Below are positions 49,640 to 58,249 of a stretch of DNA of 64,000 nucleotides, piece after piece. The translations under genes were made by a program, and so were the position numbers. This DNA comes from AC-32 sp963763475 (GTDB lineage Bacteria > Actinomycetota > Thermoleophilia > Gaiellales > Gaiellaceae). Below the pieces are notes generated by a model that made no database searches, was not told where the DNA came from, and saw only the letters and a program-made list of their open reading frames with translations. The DNA lies in contig CAVXOR010000005.1 of NCBI GenBank assembly GCA_963763475.1, positions 1 to 64,000 on the forward strand, in the 5' to 3' direction. How positions within the stretch are numbered: position 1 is the stretch's first letter; every line of letters begins with the position of its first letter.

Positions 49640-50562
49640 CAGACCGCCGCCTCCATCTCGGCCTCCGGGTCGGCGGCCTCCCAGAACGGAGCGGAGAGGT
49701 ACTTCCAGCCCGCGTCGGCGAGCACGGCCACGACGACTCCTTCATCCAGCTCGGCCGCGAGCTTGCGCGCCACGTGCACGACCGCGCCGGACGAGACCCC
49801 GGCGAAGATGCCCTCGCGGTCGAGCAGCGCCCGCAGGCCGGCGACCGCCTCGGCGTTCGAGACGAGCAGCTTGCGGTCGAGCTGTTCCACGTCGAGGATC
49901 GGCGGCACATAGCCGTCCGCGAGCGAGCGCAGGCCCATCACCGGGTCGCCCGGGAGCGGCTCGGCGGCGGCCACGGTCACCTTGGGGAAGCGCTCGCGCA
50001 GGCGCCGCCCGGCGCCCATCAGCGTGCCGCCCGTGCCGAGGCCGGCCACGAGCACGTCGACGCGGTCGAGTTCCTCCGCGATCTCCGCGCCGGTGCCCTC
50101 GTAGTGCGCGCGCGGGTTCGCCTCGTTCGCGTACTGGAAGAGCATCCGGAACCGCGGCTCGCGCTCGGTTAGCTCCTGCGCGGCGCGCACGGCCCCGTTC
50201 GAGCCTTCCTCGCCAGGGCTCTCCACGATCTCCGCGCCGTAGAGGCGCAACAGGCGCCGGCGCTCCTCGGTCACGTTCTCCGGCATGACGCAGGTGAGCC
50301 GGTAACCCTTCAACCGGGCGACGAGCGCGAGCGAGATGCCGGTGTTACCGCTCGTCGGCTCGAGCAGCGCCTGTCCGGGCTCGAGCTCGGCCGCCTCGAC
50401 CATCGCGAGCGCGACGCGGTCCTTGATCGAGCCGGTCGGGTTCTGGCCCTCGAGCTTCGCGTAGAGCTTGACCTCGGGCTTCGGGCTCAGGCGCGGAAGC
50501 TCGACGAGCGGGGTGTTGCCGACCAGGTCGAGGAGGCTGCGCGCGACCTGCCGGCTACCCAC
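49633..50562 (-). CDS. cysM: PLP-dependent cysteine synthase using CysO thiocarboxylate
   Basis: 309 residues. PLP-binding Lys in NPTGSIKDRVAL, SGNTGISLALVARLKGY, PGEEGSNGAVRAAQEL, the phosphate-binding GLGTGGTLMGAGRRL and GVSSGAVVHVARKLA. By context (cysO before, mec after) it is the CysM that uses O-phosphoserine and protein thiocarboxylate rather than free sulfide; this is inferred from the mycobacterial system. GTG 50562 overlaps cysO by 8 bp. Confidence 0.93.
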   Translation of the reverse strand: MGSRQVARSLLDLVGNTPLVELPRLSPKPEVKLYAKLEGQNPTGSIKDRVALAMVEAAELEPGQALLEPTSGNTGISLALVARLKGYRLTCVMPENVTEERRRLLRLYGAEIVESPGEEGSNGAVRAAQELTEREPRFRMLFQYANEANPRAHYEGTGAEIAEELDRVDVLVAGLGTGGTLMGAGRRLRERFPKVTVAAAEPLPGDPVMGLRSLADGYVPPILDVEQLDRKLLVSNAEAVAGLRALLDREGIFAGVSSGAVVHVARKLAAELDEGVVVAVLADAGWKYLSAPFWEAADPEAEMEAAVWW

Positions 50563-50824
50563 CGGCCATTGCCGGGAGCAGGATCACGGTCGAGCTCTGC
50601 TCGACGGGCGTCTCGAGCCCGTTCTTCGTGCGCACGTCCTCGCCCTCAACGTAGACGTTCACGAAGGGCGCAAGGCTGTCGTCCTCGAGCAGCTGCGCGC
50701 GCAGCGCGGGGAAGCGACCCAGCAGGTCGTCGAGCAGCTCGCGCACGGTGCCGCCGCTCGCCTCGACCTCGCGGGCGCCCTCGGTCTCCGAGCGCAGGGT
50801 GGGCGGGATGCGGACGCGGCTCAG
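50555..50824 (-). CDS. cysO: Sulfur-carrier protein CysO, proposed CTG start
   Basis: 89 residues of ubiquitin-like ThiS/MoaD fold. The N-terminus SRVRIPPTLRSETEG forms the first strand, FVNVYVEGEDVRTKNGLETPV the middle and the protein ends ILLPAMAGG, the C-terminal Gly-Gly that is adenylated and thiocarboxylated. No ATG, GTG or TTG exists at the N-terminus; the next GTG would delete about 24 residues including the first hairpin. CTG 50824 overlaps the moeB stop as CTGA. Confidence 0.92.
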   Translation of the reverse strand: MSRVRIPPTLRSETEGAREVEASGGTVRELLDDLLGRFPALRAQLLEDDSLAPFVNVYVEGEDVRTKNGLETPVEQSSTVILLPAMAGG

Positions 50825-51990
50825 TGTCCGACCCCCGCGCAGAACTCGACGTAGTCGACGTACTCGGTGATCGTCGGGCTCTCGCCGCACACGGGACAGC
50901 CCGGATCGCGCCGCAGCTTCATCTCCTGAAACTCGCCCGAGAGCGCGTCGTACAGCAGCAGCCGGCCGACCAGTGGGTCGCCGATCCCGAGCGCGAGCTT
51001 CAGCGCCTCGGCGGCCTGGATCGAGCCGATCACGCCGGGCAGCACGCCGAGCACGCCACCCTCGGCACAGCTCGGAGCCAGCTCCGACGGGGGCGGCTGC
51101 GCGAAGAGGCAGCGGTAGCACGGCCCCGAGGCCGGCTTGAAGACGGTCACCTGTCCCTCGAAGCGGAAGATCGAGCCGTGGACGACCGGGATGTCGTGCC
51201 AGACCGAGGCGTCGTTGACCAGGTAGCGCGTCGGGAAGTTGTCGGCGCCGTCGACGATCACGTCCCAGCCCGGCTCGAGGATCCGCTCGATGTTCTCCGA
51301 GGTCAGCCGCTCGCGGAAGGGGACGACCTCGACGTCGGGGTTGAGCGCCTCGATCGTGCGGCGCGCCGAGTCGGTCTTCGGCTCGCCGAGCGAGTTCGTC
51401 GAGTGCACGATCTGGCGCTGCAGGTTCGTCTCGTCGACCACGTCGGCGTCGATGATCCCGAGCGTCCCTACCCCGGCGGCGGCCAGGTAGAGCGAGGCCG
51501 GCGAGCCGAGGCCGCCGGCGCCGATCAGCAGGATGCGGGAGTCGAGCAGCCGTAGCTGACCCTCCTCGCCGACCTCGGGGATCAGCAGGTGGCGGCTGTA
51601 GCGCGTGGCTCGCTCCGGGCCGAGCGAGCGGGGAAGGTCGGTGGGGAAGCCGCTGCGCTGCCAGTCCGTGTACCCGCCTGCCAGCGAGAGCGTGCGCTCG
51701 TAGCCGAGCTCGCTGAGCGTCTTCGCCGCGAATGCCGACCGGGCGCCGACCGAGCAATAGAGCAGCACCGCGCGCGAGCGGTCGGGAGCGACGCCCTCGA
51801 TGCGCGACTCGAGGTTCCCCCGCGGCACGTGGACGGCGCCGGGGATGCGGCCCTGCTCCCACTCGTCACGCTCGCGGACGTCGACGAGCAGCGGTGCCTC
51901 CTCGGCCTCGAGCAGCTCCTGCGCGCCGCGGGCGTCGACCTCCTCGATCGACGCCTTCGCCTCCTGCAGCAGCTCGCGGTAGCTCGGCAT
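50821..51990 (-). CDS. moeB: MoeB/ThiF-like adenylyltransferase with N-terminal rhodanese domain
   Basis: 389 residues. Residues 15-115 are a rhodanese domain (LLVDVRERDEWEQGRIPGAVHVP, active Cys in LLYCSVGARSAF). From about 125 the E1-like domain follows: LLIGAGGLGSPASLYLAAAGVG, DETNLQRQIVHS, VDGADNFPTRYLVND, with zinc CxxC pairs CYRC and CPVC. It would activate and sulfurate CysO. The rhodanese comes first, the opposite of MOCS3/MoeZ. ATG 51990 has TACAAT eight bases upstream. Confidence 0.94.
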   Translation of the reverse strand: MPSYRELLQEAKASIEEVDARGAQELLEAEEAPLLVDVRERDEWEQGRIPGAVHVPRGNLESRIEGVAPDRSRAVLLYCSVGARSAFAAKTLSELGYERTLSLAGGYTDWQRSGFPTDLPRSLGPERATRYSRHLLIPEVGEEGQLRLLDSRILLIGAGGLGSPASLYLAAAGVGTLGIIDADVVDETNLQRQIVHSTNSLGEPKTDSARRTIEALNPDVEVVPFRERLTSENIERILEPGWDVIVDGADNFPTRYLVNDASVWHDIPVVHGSIFRFEGQVTVFKPASGPCYRCLFAQPPPSELAPSCAEGGVLGVLPGVIGSIQAAEALKLALGIGDPLVGRLLLYDALSGEFQEMKLRRDPGCPVCGESPTITEYVDYVEFCAGVGH

Positions 51991-52051
51991 GGCTTTCGAT
52001 TGTATAGCGGGGATCGCGAGTGGCCGAGAGCTCGGCGGCTATGGTCGCGCG

Positions 52052-53017
52052 GTGAGCTCACGCAGCCGGATCTGGTCCTTCGTCACCCTCGCTGCGCTGA
52101 CCACCGCGGGGGTCGTCGTGTTCGGCGTGGTGGCGACTCGAGGCCACGTGCCTGCCTCCGCCAAGCCGCGCGCGGGGCATCCGCCCCTGACCCTGGCCCT
52201 CGGCGACCGCGCCGACCGAGAGGCCCGTGAGCTGAACCGGGCACAGCGCCTCTACGCCGGCAAGCGCTACTCGCAGGCCGCGGCAGTCTTCGGCCGCTTC
52301 CGCTCGCTCGAGGCCCAGGTGGGGACGGCACTGGCCGCCTGGCCGTCCGGCTCGATCCAGCGGCTCGAGCAGCTCCAGGCTGCCCATCGCCGAAGCGCGC
52401 TCGTCGCGCTGCATCTCGGGCTCGCGTACTACTGGGACCGCCGCGACGACGACGCGCTCGCCGAGTGGCGCTCGGCCTCGCGGCAGCAGCCGGACACGCC
52501 CTACGCGGTCCGGGCGGACGACTTCCTCCATCCACGGTACGCGCCCGGCCTGCCGCGCTTCGTGCCGTCGTTCCAGCCGCCGCTCCGGATCCGGGCGCTG
52601 CCGGGGCCCAACCAGGTGGCCGCCCTGCGCGCGGACGCCGCCCGCGGGGGCGCCCACGCGAAGCTCCTTTACGGCACGGCGCTCCAGCAGCTCGGCCGCC
52701 CGGTTTCCGCCGAGCGCGAGTTCGCCGCGGCCGCCAAGCTCGACCCGGACGACCCGGACGCGCGGGTTGCCGAGGCGGTCGGCCGCTTCGACAAAGGCGA
52801 TCCCGCCCGCGCGTTCGGCAAGCTCGGCCCGCTGACTCGCGTGTTCCCGCGCTCGCAGACCGTCCGCTTCCACCTCGGCCTGCTGCTGCTCTGGTCGGCT
52901 CAGGTCAAGGAGGCCCGAAAACAGCTCGAACAAGCCCGGCGGCAGGCTCCGCGCTCGCTGCTCGGCAGGCAGGCCGCGCAGTACCTGGCGGCCCTCGAGC
53001 GCATTGGGACCGACTGA
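52052..53017 (+). CDS. TPR protein with N-terminal membrane anchor
   Basis: 321 residues from GTG 52052: a membrane segment (IWSFVTLAALTTAGVVVFGVVA), then helical TPR-like repeats (LNRAQRLYAGKRYSQAAAVFGRF, ALVALHLGLAYYWDRRDDDALAEWRSA, AKLLYGTALQQLGRPVSAEREFAAAAKLDPDDPDA). Probably a periplasm-facing scaffold; function unknown. TATGGT lies exactly six bases before the GTG. The upstream frame to 51989 is not thought to be coding. Confidence 0.8.
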   Translation: MSSRSRIWSFVTLAALTTAGVVVFGVVATRGHVPASAKPRAGHPPLTLALGDRADREARELNRAQRLYAGKRYSQAAAVFGRFRSLEAQVGTALAAWPSGSIQRLEQLQAAHRRSALVALHLGLAYYWDRRDDDALAEWRSASRQQPDTPYAVRADDFLHPRYAPGLPRFVPSFQPPLRIRALPGPNQVAALRADAARGGAHAKLLYGTALQQLGRPVSAEREFAAAAKLDPDDPDARVAEAVGRFDKGDPARAFGKLGPLTRVFPRSQTVRFHLGLLLLWSAQVKEARKQLEQARRQAPRSLLGRQAAQYLAALERIGTD

Positions 53018-53124
53018 CCGAAATTAGGGCCGTTCGGCCTATGGCGTCCGTCCGAGCCAAGTGAAAGAGTGCCGCATCCCGCAGCGCCGCGTGCGGAATG
53101 TCACGAGCCCAGGAGGGAGCGCGA

Positions 53125-54204
53125 GTGAGCGAGCAGGGGGTAAGGGTCAAGCCGTCGACGATCGCCGAGGTGCTGGAGACGGACGAGGCCAAGGCATTGC
53201 TTGAAACAGGGCGCGAGGCGGGGTCGCTGAGCACGGAGGAGATCGCGCTCGCGCTGGGCGAGCTCGAGCTCGATGCCGCCCAGCTGGACGACTTCTACCA
53301 CGCGCTCGAGGAGCTGCACATCGAGGTCGTCGACGCGAGCGAGGCGGAAGAGCGCGAGCAGACCCCGCAGGCGCGGGAGGTCACGACCGACTCGCTGCAG
53401 CTCTTCCTCAAGGACATCGGCAAGGTCGACCTCCTCACCGCCGCGCAGGAGGTCGAGCTGGCGAAGCGCATCGAGCGCGGCGAGCACCTTGCGAAACAGG
53501 CGATGGTCGAGGCCAACCTGCGGCTCGTCGTCTCGATCGCGAAGAAGTACCGCAACCAGGGCCTGCCCTTCCTCGATCTGATCCAGGAGGGGACGATCGG
53601 GCTCGTGCGCGCGGCCGAGAAGTTCGACCACCGCAAGGGCTTCAAGTTCTCGACCTACGCGACGTGGTGGATCCGCCAGGCCGTCGCCCGCGCGCTCGCG
53701 GACAAGGCGCGGACGATCCGGATGCCGGTCCACATCGTCGAGAAGCTGAACAAGATCGTCCGCTCGGAGCGGAAGCTGCGTGCCGAGCTCGGGCGCGAGC
53801 CGACCTCGCTGGAGATCGGCATCGACGTCGAGCTGACCCCGGACGAGGTCGAGCAGATCCGCCGTAGCTCGCAGGCGCCGGTCTCCCTGGAGAAGCCGGT
53901 CGGCGACGAGGAGGAGTCGGAGTTCGGACACTTCCTCACCGACGAGACCGAGCCGCTCCCCGAGGAGGTCGCGGAGGTCGAGATGCGGAAGGCCACGCTC
54001 GGCCGCGTGCTGCAGACGCTCAGCGCCCGCGAGCGCCGCGTGCTCGAGCTTCGCTACGGGCTCAACGGCGAGCATCCGCGCACGCTGGACGAGGTCGGGA
54101 AGACCTTCAACGTCACGCGTGAGCGCATCCGGCAGATCGAGAACCAGAGCCTGAAGAAGCTCCGCGCGCTGGCCGACTCGATCGCCCTGCGCGAAGTCGC
54201 TTAG
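53125..54204 (+). CDS. sigA: Primary (RpoD/SigA-type) RNA polymerase sigma factor
   Basis: 359 residues. Region 1.2 (SLQLFLKDIGKVDLLTAAQEVELAKRIERG), region 2 (LRLVVSIAKKYRNQGLPFLDLIQEG, FKFSTYATWWIRQAVARAL), region 3 and region 4 (RERRVLELRYGL, VTRERIRQIENQSLKKLR) are all intact. The region 2.4 helix fits TAnnnT -10 recognition. GTG 53125 follows AGGAGGG by seven bases; ATG 53098 adds nine residues. The 107-bp gap upstream contains GGCCG-TT-CGGCC but no clear promoter. Confidence 0.95.
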   Translation: MSEQGVRVKPSTIAEVLETDEAKALLETGREAGSLSTEEIALALGELELDAAQLDDFYHALEELHIEVVDASEAEEREQTPQAREVTTDSLQLFLKDIGKVDLLTAAQEVELAKRIERGEHLAKQAMVEANLRLVVSIAKKYRNQGLPFLDLIQEGTIGLVRAAEKFDHRKGFKFSTYATWWIRQAVARALADKARTIRMPVHIVEKLNKIVRSERKLRAELGREPTSLEIGIDVELTPDEVEQIRRSSQAPVSLEKPVGDEEESEFGHFLTDETEPLPEEVAEVEMRKATLGRVLQTLSARERRVLELRYGLNGEHPRTLDEVGKTFNVTRERIRQIENQSLKKLRALADSIALREVA

Positions 54205-54216
54205 CTTGGAAGGCAT

Positions 54217-54247
54217 GAGGGGAGCCGCCTGACGGGCGGCTCCCCTC
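54217..54247 (+). terminator. Intrinsic terminator of sigA
   Basis: A 13-bp perfect stem GAGGGGAGCCGCC pairs with GGCGGCTCCCCTC around a five-base loop, 12 bases after the sigA stop. No U tract follows. Confidence 0.8.
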
Positions 54248-54272
54248 GGGGTCTCGCGTAGACTCGCGCGCC

Positions 54273-55595
54273 GTGCCCGAGCCCTGGTTCGAAGAGCTGA
54301 GCGAGCTGCTCGCGATTCCGAGCGTCAGCGCCGACCCCGACCGCAAGGACGACGTGGCGCGCGCGGCGGAGTGGCTGGCCGGCTTCATCCACGACGCCGG
54401 CGGTTCGGCCGAGGTCGTCCCGACCGAGACGCAGCCACTGATCCTGGGCGACCTCAGTTCGACAAACGGCTCGGCACCGACCGTGCTCGTGTACGGGCAC
54501 GTCGACGTCCAGCCACCCGATCCGCTGGAGCTCTGGGACTCCGACCCGTTCACGCTGGAGCAGCGCGGGGAGTGGCTCTTCGGCCGCGGCGTGGTCGACG
54601 ACAAGGGCCAGCTCTACATGCTCGCCAAGGCGGCTGCCGAGCTCTCGGCCGCGGGCGAGCTGCCGGTCAACGTGCGCTTCGCCTGCGACAGCGAGGAGGA
54701 GACGGGGGGCCACCAGATCGTCGACTTCCTCGCGGCCGACGAGCGCGGCGCCGATGCGGCGCTGATCTTCGACAGCGGCATGACCACACGCGGCGTGCCG
54801 GAGTTCGCGGTCGCGACGCGCGGGCTCGTCTACTTCCACGTCACGGTCCGCACCGGCGCGCGCGACCTGCACTCGGGCATCTTCGGCGGCGCCGCACTGA
54901 ACGCGACGCATGCGCTGATGCAGGCCCTCGTCCCGCTCCAGGCCCGCGACGGGCGCCTGCCCGAGCCGCTACGGGCGGGGATCGCGCCGCCGACGGACGA
55001 GGAGCGCGCCGCCTGGGCCGAGCTCGTCCCCGGCGAGCAGATGCTGGCGGAGGCGGAGGTCAACCCGGTCGACCCGCGAGCGGCCGAGGAGTTCTACCTG
55101 CGCACGACCGCAGAGCCCTCGCTCGAGGTCAACGGCGTCGTGGGCGGCTCGCCGGTGCTGCAGAAGACGGTGCTCCCGGTGGCCGCCGAGGCGAACGTCT
55201 CGATCCGGCTCGCTCCCGGTCAGGACGTGGACGAGATCGGCGCCGCCGTCGAGCGGCTGCTGCGCGAGGCGGCGCCCGAGGGCGCGGAGCTGGACGTCCA
55301 GCGGCTCTCCTCGTCGCCGGCTGGGCTCGTCCCGCCCGACGCGCAGGCGATCAAGCTGGCCCAGGACGCGTTCGAGCAGACGATGGGCCGTCGCCCGCTG
55401 CTCGTCCGGTCCGGCGGCACGCTGCCGATCGTGCCGGCGCTCGTGGACAAGGGCATCCCGACCGTCGTGACCGGCTTCGGCACCCCCGAGAGCAGCATCC
55501 ACTCGCCCAACGAGCGGCTCCTCGCCGAGTACATGCCGCTCGGGATCGAGACGGCGAAGGAGCTCTACCGCAGGCTCGCCGCGCTAAGCGCCTAG
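54273..55595 (+). CDS. M20-family dipeptidase/deacylase
   Basis: 440 residues. Two-metal site: VLVYGHVDVQPPDP, LFGRGVVDDKGQLYMLAKA, CDSEEETGG (catalytic Glu) and SIHSPNERLLAEYM near the end; a dimerisation/lid domain lies between (TRGLVYFHVTVRTGARDLHSGIFGG). It resembles the ArgE/DapE/CPG2 dipeptidase subgroup. GTG 54273 has TAGACT eight bases upstream. It overlaps the convergent HxlR gene by CTAG. Confidence 0.92.
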   Translation: MPEPWFEELSELLAIPSVSADPDRKDDVARAAEWLAGFIHDAGGSAEVVPTETQPLILGDLSSTNGSAPTVLVYGHVDVQPPDPLELWDSDPFTLEQRGEWLFGRGVVDDKGQLYMLAKAAAELSAAGELPVNVRFACDSEEETGGHQIVDFLAADERGADAALIFDSGMTTRGVPEFAVATRGLVYFHVTVRTGARDLHSGIFGGAALNATHALMQALVPLQARDGRLPEPLRAGIAPPTDEERAAWAELVPGEQMLAEAEVNPVDPRAAEEFYLRTTAEPSLEVNGVVGGSPVLQKTVLPVAAEANVSIRLAPGQDVDEIGAAVERLLREAAPEGAELDVQRLSSSPAGLVPPDAQAIKLAQDAFEQTMGRRPLLVRSGGTLPIVPALVDKGIPTVVTGFGTPESSIHSPNERLLAEYMPLGIETAKELYRRLAALSA

Positions 55596-55924
55596 CAGCA
55601 CTCGACGAGCCACTCGTGCCCGAAGCGGCGCATCTCGTCGATGATCGGCAAGAGCGCCTCGCCCTTCTCGGTCAGCTCGTACTCGACGCGCGGCGGCGAC
55701 TCGGCGTAGCTGCGACGGACGACGATCTCGGCGTCCTCGAGCGCACGCAGCCGCTCGGAGAGCGTCCGCGGGCTGATCCCCTTGCAGGAGTGCTCGAGCT
55801 GCGTGAAGCGGCGCGGGCCCTCGGAGAGGTCGTGGACGAGCACCGCTGTCCACTTGGCACCGAGGATCTCGGCGCAGGCGGCGACCGAGCAGGTCGCGTC
55901 GTGGACCGGGTTCATCGTGCGCAT
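55592..55924 (-). CDS. HxlR-family transcriptional regulator
   Basis: 110 residues of winged-helix type: CSVAACAEILGAKWTAVLVHDLSEGPRRFTQLE, GISPRTLSERLRALEDAEIV and PPRVEYELTEKGEALLPIIDEM. The Cys residues near the N-terminus and a terminal Cys pair (VECC) could sense redox or electrophiles. ATG 55924 has TACGAT nine bases upstream. The divergent HD gene is 50 bp away and is a candidate target. Confidence 0.92.
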   Translation of the reverse strand: MRTMNPVHDATCSVAACAEILGAKWTAVLVHDLSEGPRRFTQLEHSCKGISPRTLSERLRALEDAEIVVRRSYAESPPRVEYELTEKGEALLPIIDEMRRFGHEWLVECC

Positions 55925-55974
55925 CGCGCTCAGATCGTAACGGCACGAAGCCGGAACGAGTAGGGTCGGGAGCC

Positions 55975-56853
55975 GTGTCCCAGCTCGACAAGGAGCTTCG
56001 GGAGCGGATCGAGGAGCCGGCTTCCGAGGAGGCCGAGCGCGAAGCCCGACTCTCGCCGGCCGACGCCGTCGCGCAGATGCGGATCAAGGTTCCGGCTCAG
56101 CGGAGCCGCAAGCTGCGCACGCTGCTCGACCGCGTCAACGCCGACGCCGGGCTCAAGGCCTGGTGGCACGTCTCCAACGTGAACGCCGTCAAGCGGCTCG
56201 GGATCAACGACCACTCCTGGGTGCACATCCAGATCGTGGCCAACATCGGCCTGCGGCTCCTGCGCATCCTCGCCAAGCGCGGCGTCCAGCCGGCGATGGT
56301 CGACGACTACGACATGAAGCAGGAGGACGCGGAGGTGGTCGTCCTGCTCGGGGCGCTGCTGCACTGCGTCGGCATGGCCGTCCACCGCGACCGGCACGAG
56401 GACTGGAGCCTGTTCCTCGCCGAGCCGAAGGCACGCGAGCTGCTGGCCGGGATCTATGAGGAGCCCGAGCTGACGGTTGTCGTCACCGAGGTCCTGCAGG
56501 CGATCACCTCGCACCGCGAGTCCGGCCATCCGCTGACGCTCGAGGCGGGGATCGTCCGCGTCGCCGACGCTCTCGACATCGAGGAGGGCCGTTCGCGGAT
56601 CCCGTTCGAGCGCGGCCGGGTCTCGATCCACTCGATCTCCGCGGCGGCGATCGACGAGGTGATCATCAGCGAGGGCAAGGAGCGCCCGGTCTCGGTCGAG
56701 ATCAAGATGAACAACTCGGCCGGCGTCTACCAGGTGGACGAGCTGCTGAAGTCGAAGCTGCACGGCTCGGGCCTGGAGCCGTACGTCGAGGTCGTCGCGC
56801 GCATCGAGAACGAGGCCGAGAAGAGCCTCGTGCCGATGTACAGGCTCGAGTAG
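55975..56853 (+). CDS. HD-domain-like protein with altered metal site
   Basis: 292 residues. The HD fold is recognisable: INDHSWVHIQIVANIGLRLL, LLGALLHCVGMAVHRDRHEDW, TSHRESGHPLTLEAGIVRVADALDIEEGR. The central His-Asp is His-Cys here (LLHCVGM), while the first His, the later His residues and the final Asp remain. Phosphohydrolase activity is therefore uncertain. GTG 55975 has TAGGGT eight bases upstream. Convergent with the next gene with no gap. Confidence 0.8.
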   Translation: MSQLDKELRERIEEPASEEAEREARLSPADAVAQMRIKVPAQRSRKLRTLLDRVNADAGLKAWWHVSNVNAVKRLGINDHSWVHIQIVANIGLRLLRILAKRGVQPAMVDDYDMKQEDAEVVVLLGALLHCVGMAVHRDRHEDWSLFLAEPKARELLAGIYEEPELTVVVTEVLQAITSHRESGHPLTLEAGIVRVADALDIEEGRSRIPFERGRVSIHSISAAAIDEVIISEGKERPVSVEIKMNNSAGVYQVDELLKSKLHGSGLEPYVEVVARIENEAEKSLVPMYRLE

Positions 56854-57552
56854 CTACTTCTTGGGAACGGGCTCGAGGCTGTAGCCGACGCCGTAGCGCG
56901 TCTGGATGAACGTGTGCCTCGAGGCGCGCGTGTCGATCTTCTCGCGCAGGCGCCTGACGCAGACGTCGACGGTGCGGTCGCGGTGGGTGGCCCGCCGGCC
57001 CCAGATTCGCTGGAGCAGCTCGTCCCGGCTCGCCACGCGGCCGCGGTCCTGTGCCAGCGCGTAGAGCAGCCTGAACTCGGTCGGCGTCAGCTCGGCGTTC
57101 TCGCCGTCGACGAACGCCTGCACCGAGCGGGGGTCGATCCGCAGCTCCTCGATCACCAGCTCCTCGCCGCGGTCCTCGTGCAGGCCGCGCACGCCGCGGC
57201 GCGCCGCCGCCTCGACGCGGGCGACGAGCTCCTTCATCGAGAACGGCTTGACCAGGTAGTCGTCGGCGCCGATCTGGAGCGCGTGCACGCGGTCGTGCTC
57301 GGTGCCGCGCGCCGAGACGACCAGGATCGGCGTGCCGATCCCCTCGGAGCGCGCCTGCTCGATCAGCGCCCAGCCGTCGAGGCCGGGCAGCATCAGATCG
57401 AGCACGAGCACGTCGGGCCGCTCGTACCGCAGCCGTGCGAGGCCGACCTCGCCCGCACCCACGCGGATCGGGTCGAGCCCGGCCGCGTCGAGGTGCTGCG
57501 CCATCCCCTCGGCGATCGTGTCGTCGTCTTCGACGATCAGGACCTTGGTCAC
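56854..57552 (-). CDS. OmpR/PhoB-family response regulator
   Basis: 232 residues. Receiver: VLIVEDDDTIAEGM, phosphoacceptor in VLVLDLMLPGLDGWAL, Lys in DDYLVKPFSMKEL. Winged helix: LTPTEFRLLYALAQDRGRVASRDELLQRIWG and VDVCVRRLREKI, TRYGVGYSLEP. It pairs with the kinase starting 15 bp away on the other strand, and with the pst genes this suggests phosphate control. GTG 57552 has TAGGGT nine bases upstream. Confidence 0.94.
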   Translation of the reverse strand: MTKVLIVEDDDTIAEGMAQHLDAAGLDPIRVGAGEVGLARLRYERPDVLVLDLMLPGLDGWALIEQARSEGIGTPILVVSARGTEHDRVHALQIGADDYLVKPFSMKELVARVEAAARRGVRGLHEDRGEELVIEELRIDPRSVQAFVDGENAELTPTEFRLLYALAQDRGRVASRDELLQRIWGRRATHRDRTVDVCVRRLREKIDTRASRHTFIQTRYGVGYSLEPVPKK

Positions 57553-57567
57553 GCGATACTCACCCTA

Positions 57568-58248
57568 ATGACGGACCCCGACTACGAAGCGCTCCGTACC
57601 GCCTTCACCGCGTCCGTCTCCCACGAGCTCCGCACCCCGCTCGCGCGGCTCTCGGCGCTGCTCGAATCCGCGGAGCTGCCCGACGCCGACCTGCAGGGGC
57701 TGCTGCGCCAAGCGCAGGACGAGGTGGTCGAGATGACGGAGCTCGTCGACGACGTCCTCTTCCTGAGCGAGCTCGAGCAGGGCCGGGAGATCGTGGCGCT
57801 CGGGGACACCGAGGCGGCGCCGGTCCTCAGGGCGGTCGTCGACGAGCTGACCGAGCGAGCCGAGCTCGCCGGCCTGCGGCTCCAGCTGCGGATCGAGGAC
57901 GAGACGATCCACGTTCCGCTTCGTCGGCGCATGCTCCGGCTGGTCGTCGAGAACCTGCTCGAGAACGCCCTCCGCTACGCCGGCGAGGGTGCGACGTGCA
58001 CCGTCGCCCTCAGGCGCGAGGACGGCTACGTCGTCGTCGGCGTCTCCGATGACGGCAGCGGCGTCCCCGACGAGGACGTGCCGCGGCTGTTCGAGCGCTT
58101 CTTTCGCTCCGACCGGGCCCGCACCACGCGCGGTACCGGCCTCGGGCTCGCGATCGTCAAGCACGTGATCGAGTCCGCGGGCGGGAACGTCGAAGCCCGC
58201 GGCGGGCAGGGCCACGGGCTCGACGTTCGGTGCGCGCTTCCGGTCTGA
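57568..58248 (+). CDS. Soluble sensor histidine kinase without a sensor domain
   Basis: 226 residues consisting only of HisKA (FTASVSHELRTPLARLSALLESAE) and HATPase (NLLENALRYAGEGATCTVALR, VSDDGSGVPDEDVPRLFERFFRSDRA, GTGLGLAIVKHVIESAGG). No membrane segment or PAS/GAF domain, so it must sense through another protein, possibly PhoU. ATG 57568 has GATACT seven bases upstream. Only 15 bp separate it from the divergent regulator. Confidence 0.92.
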   Translation: MTDPDYEALRTAFTASVSHELRTPLARLSALLESAELPDADLQGLLRQAQDEVVEMTELVDDVLFLSELEQGREIVALGDTEAAPVLRAVVDELTERAELAGLRLQLRIEDETIHVPLRRRMLRLVVENLLENALRYAGEGATCTVALRREDGYVVVGVSDDGSGVPDEDVPRLFERFFRSDRARTTRGTGLGLAIVKHVIESAGGNVEARGGQGHGLDVRCALPV

Positions 58249-58249
58249 G

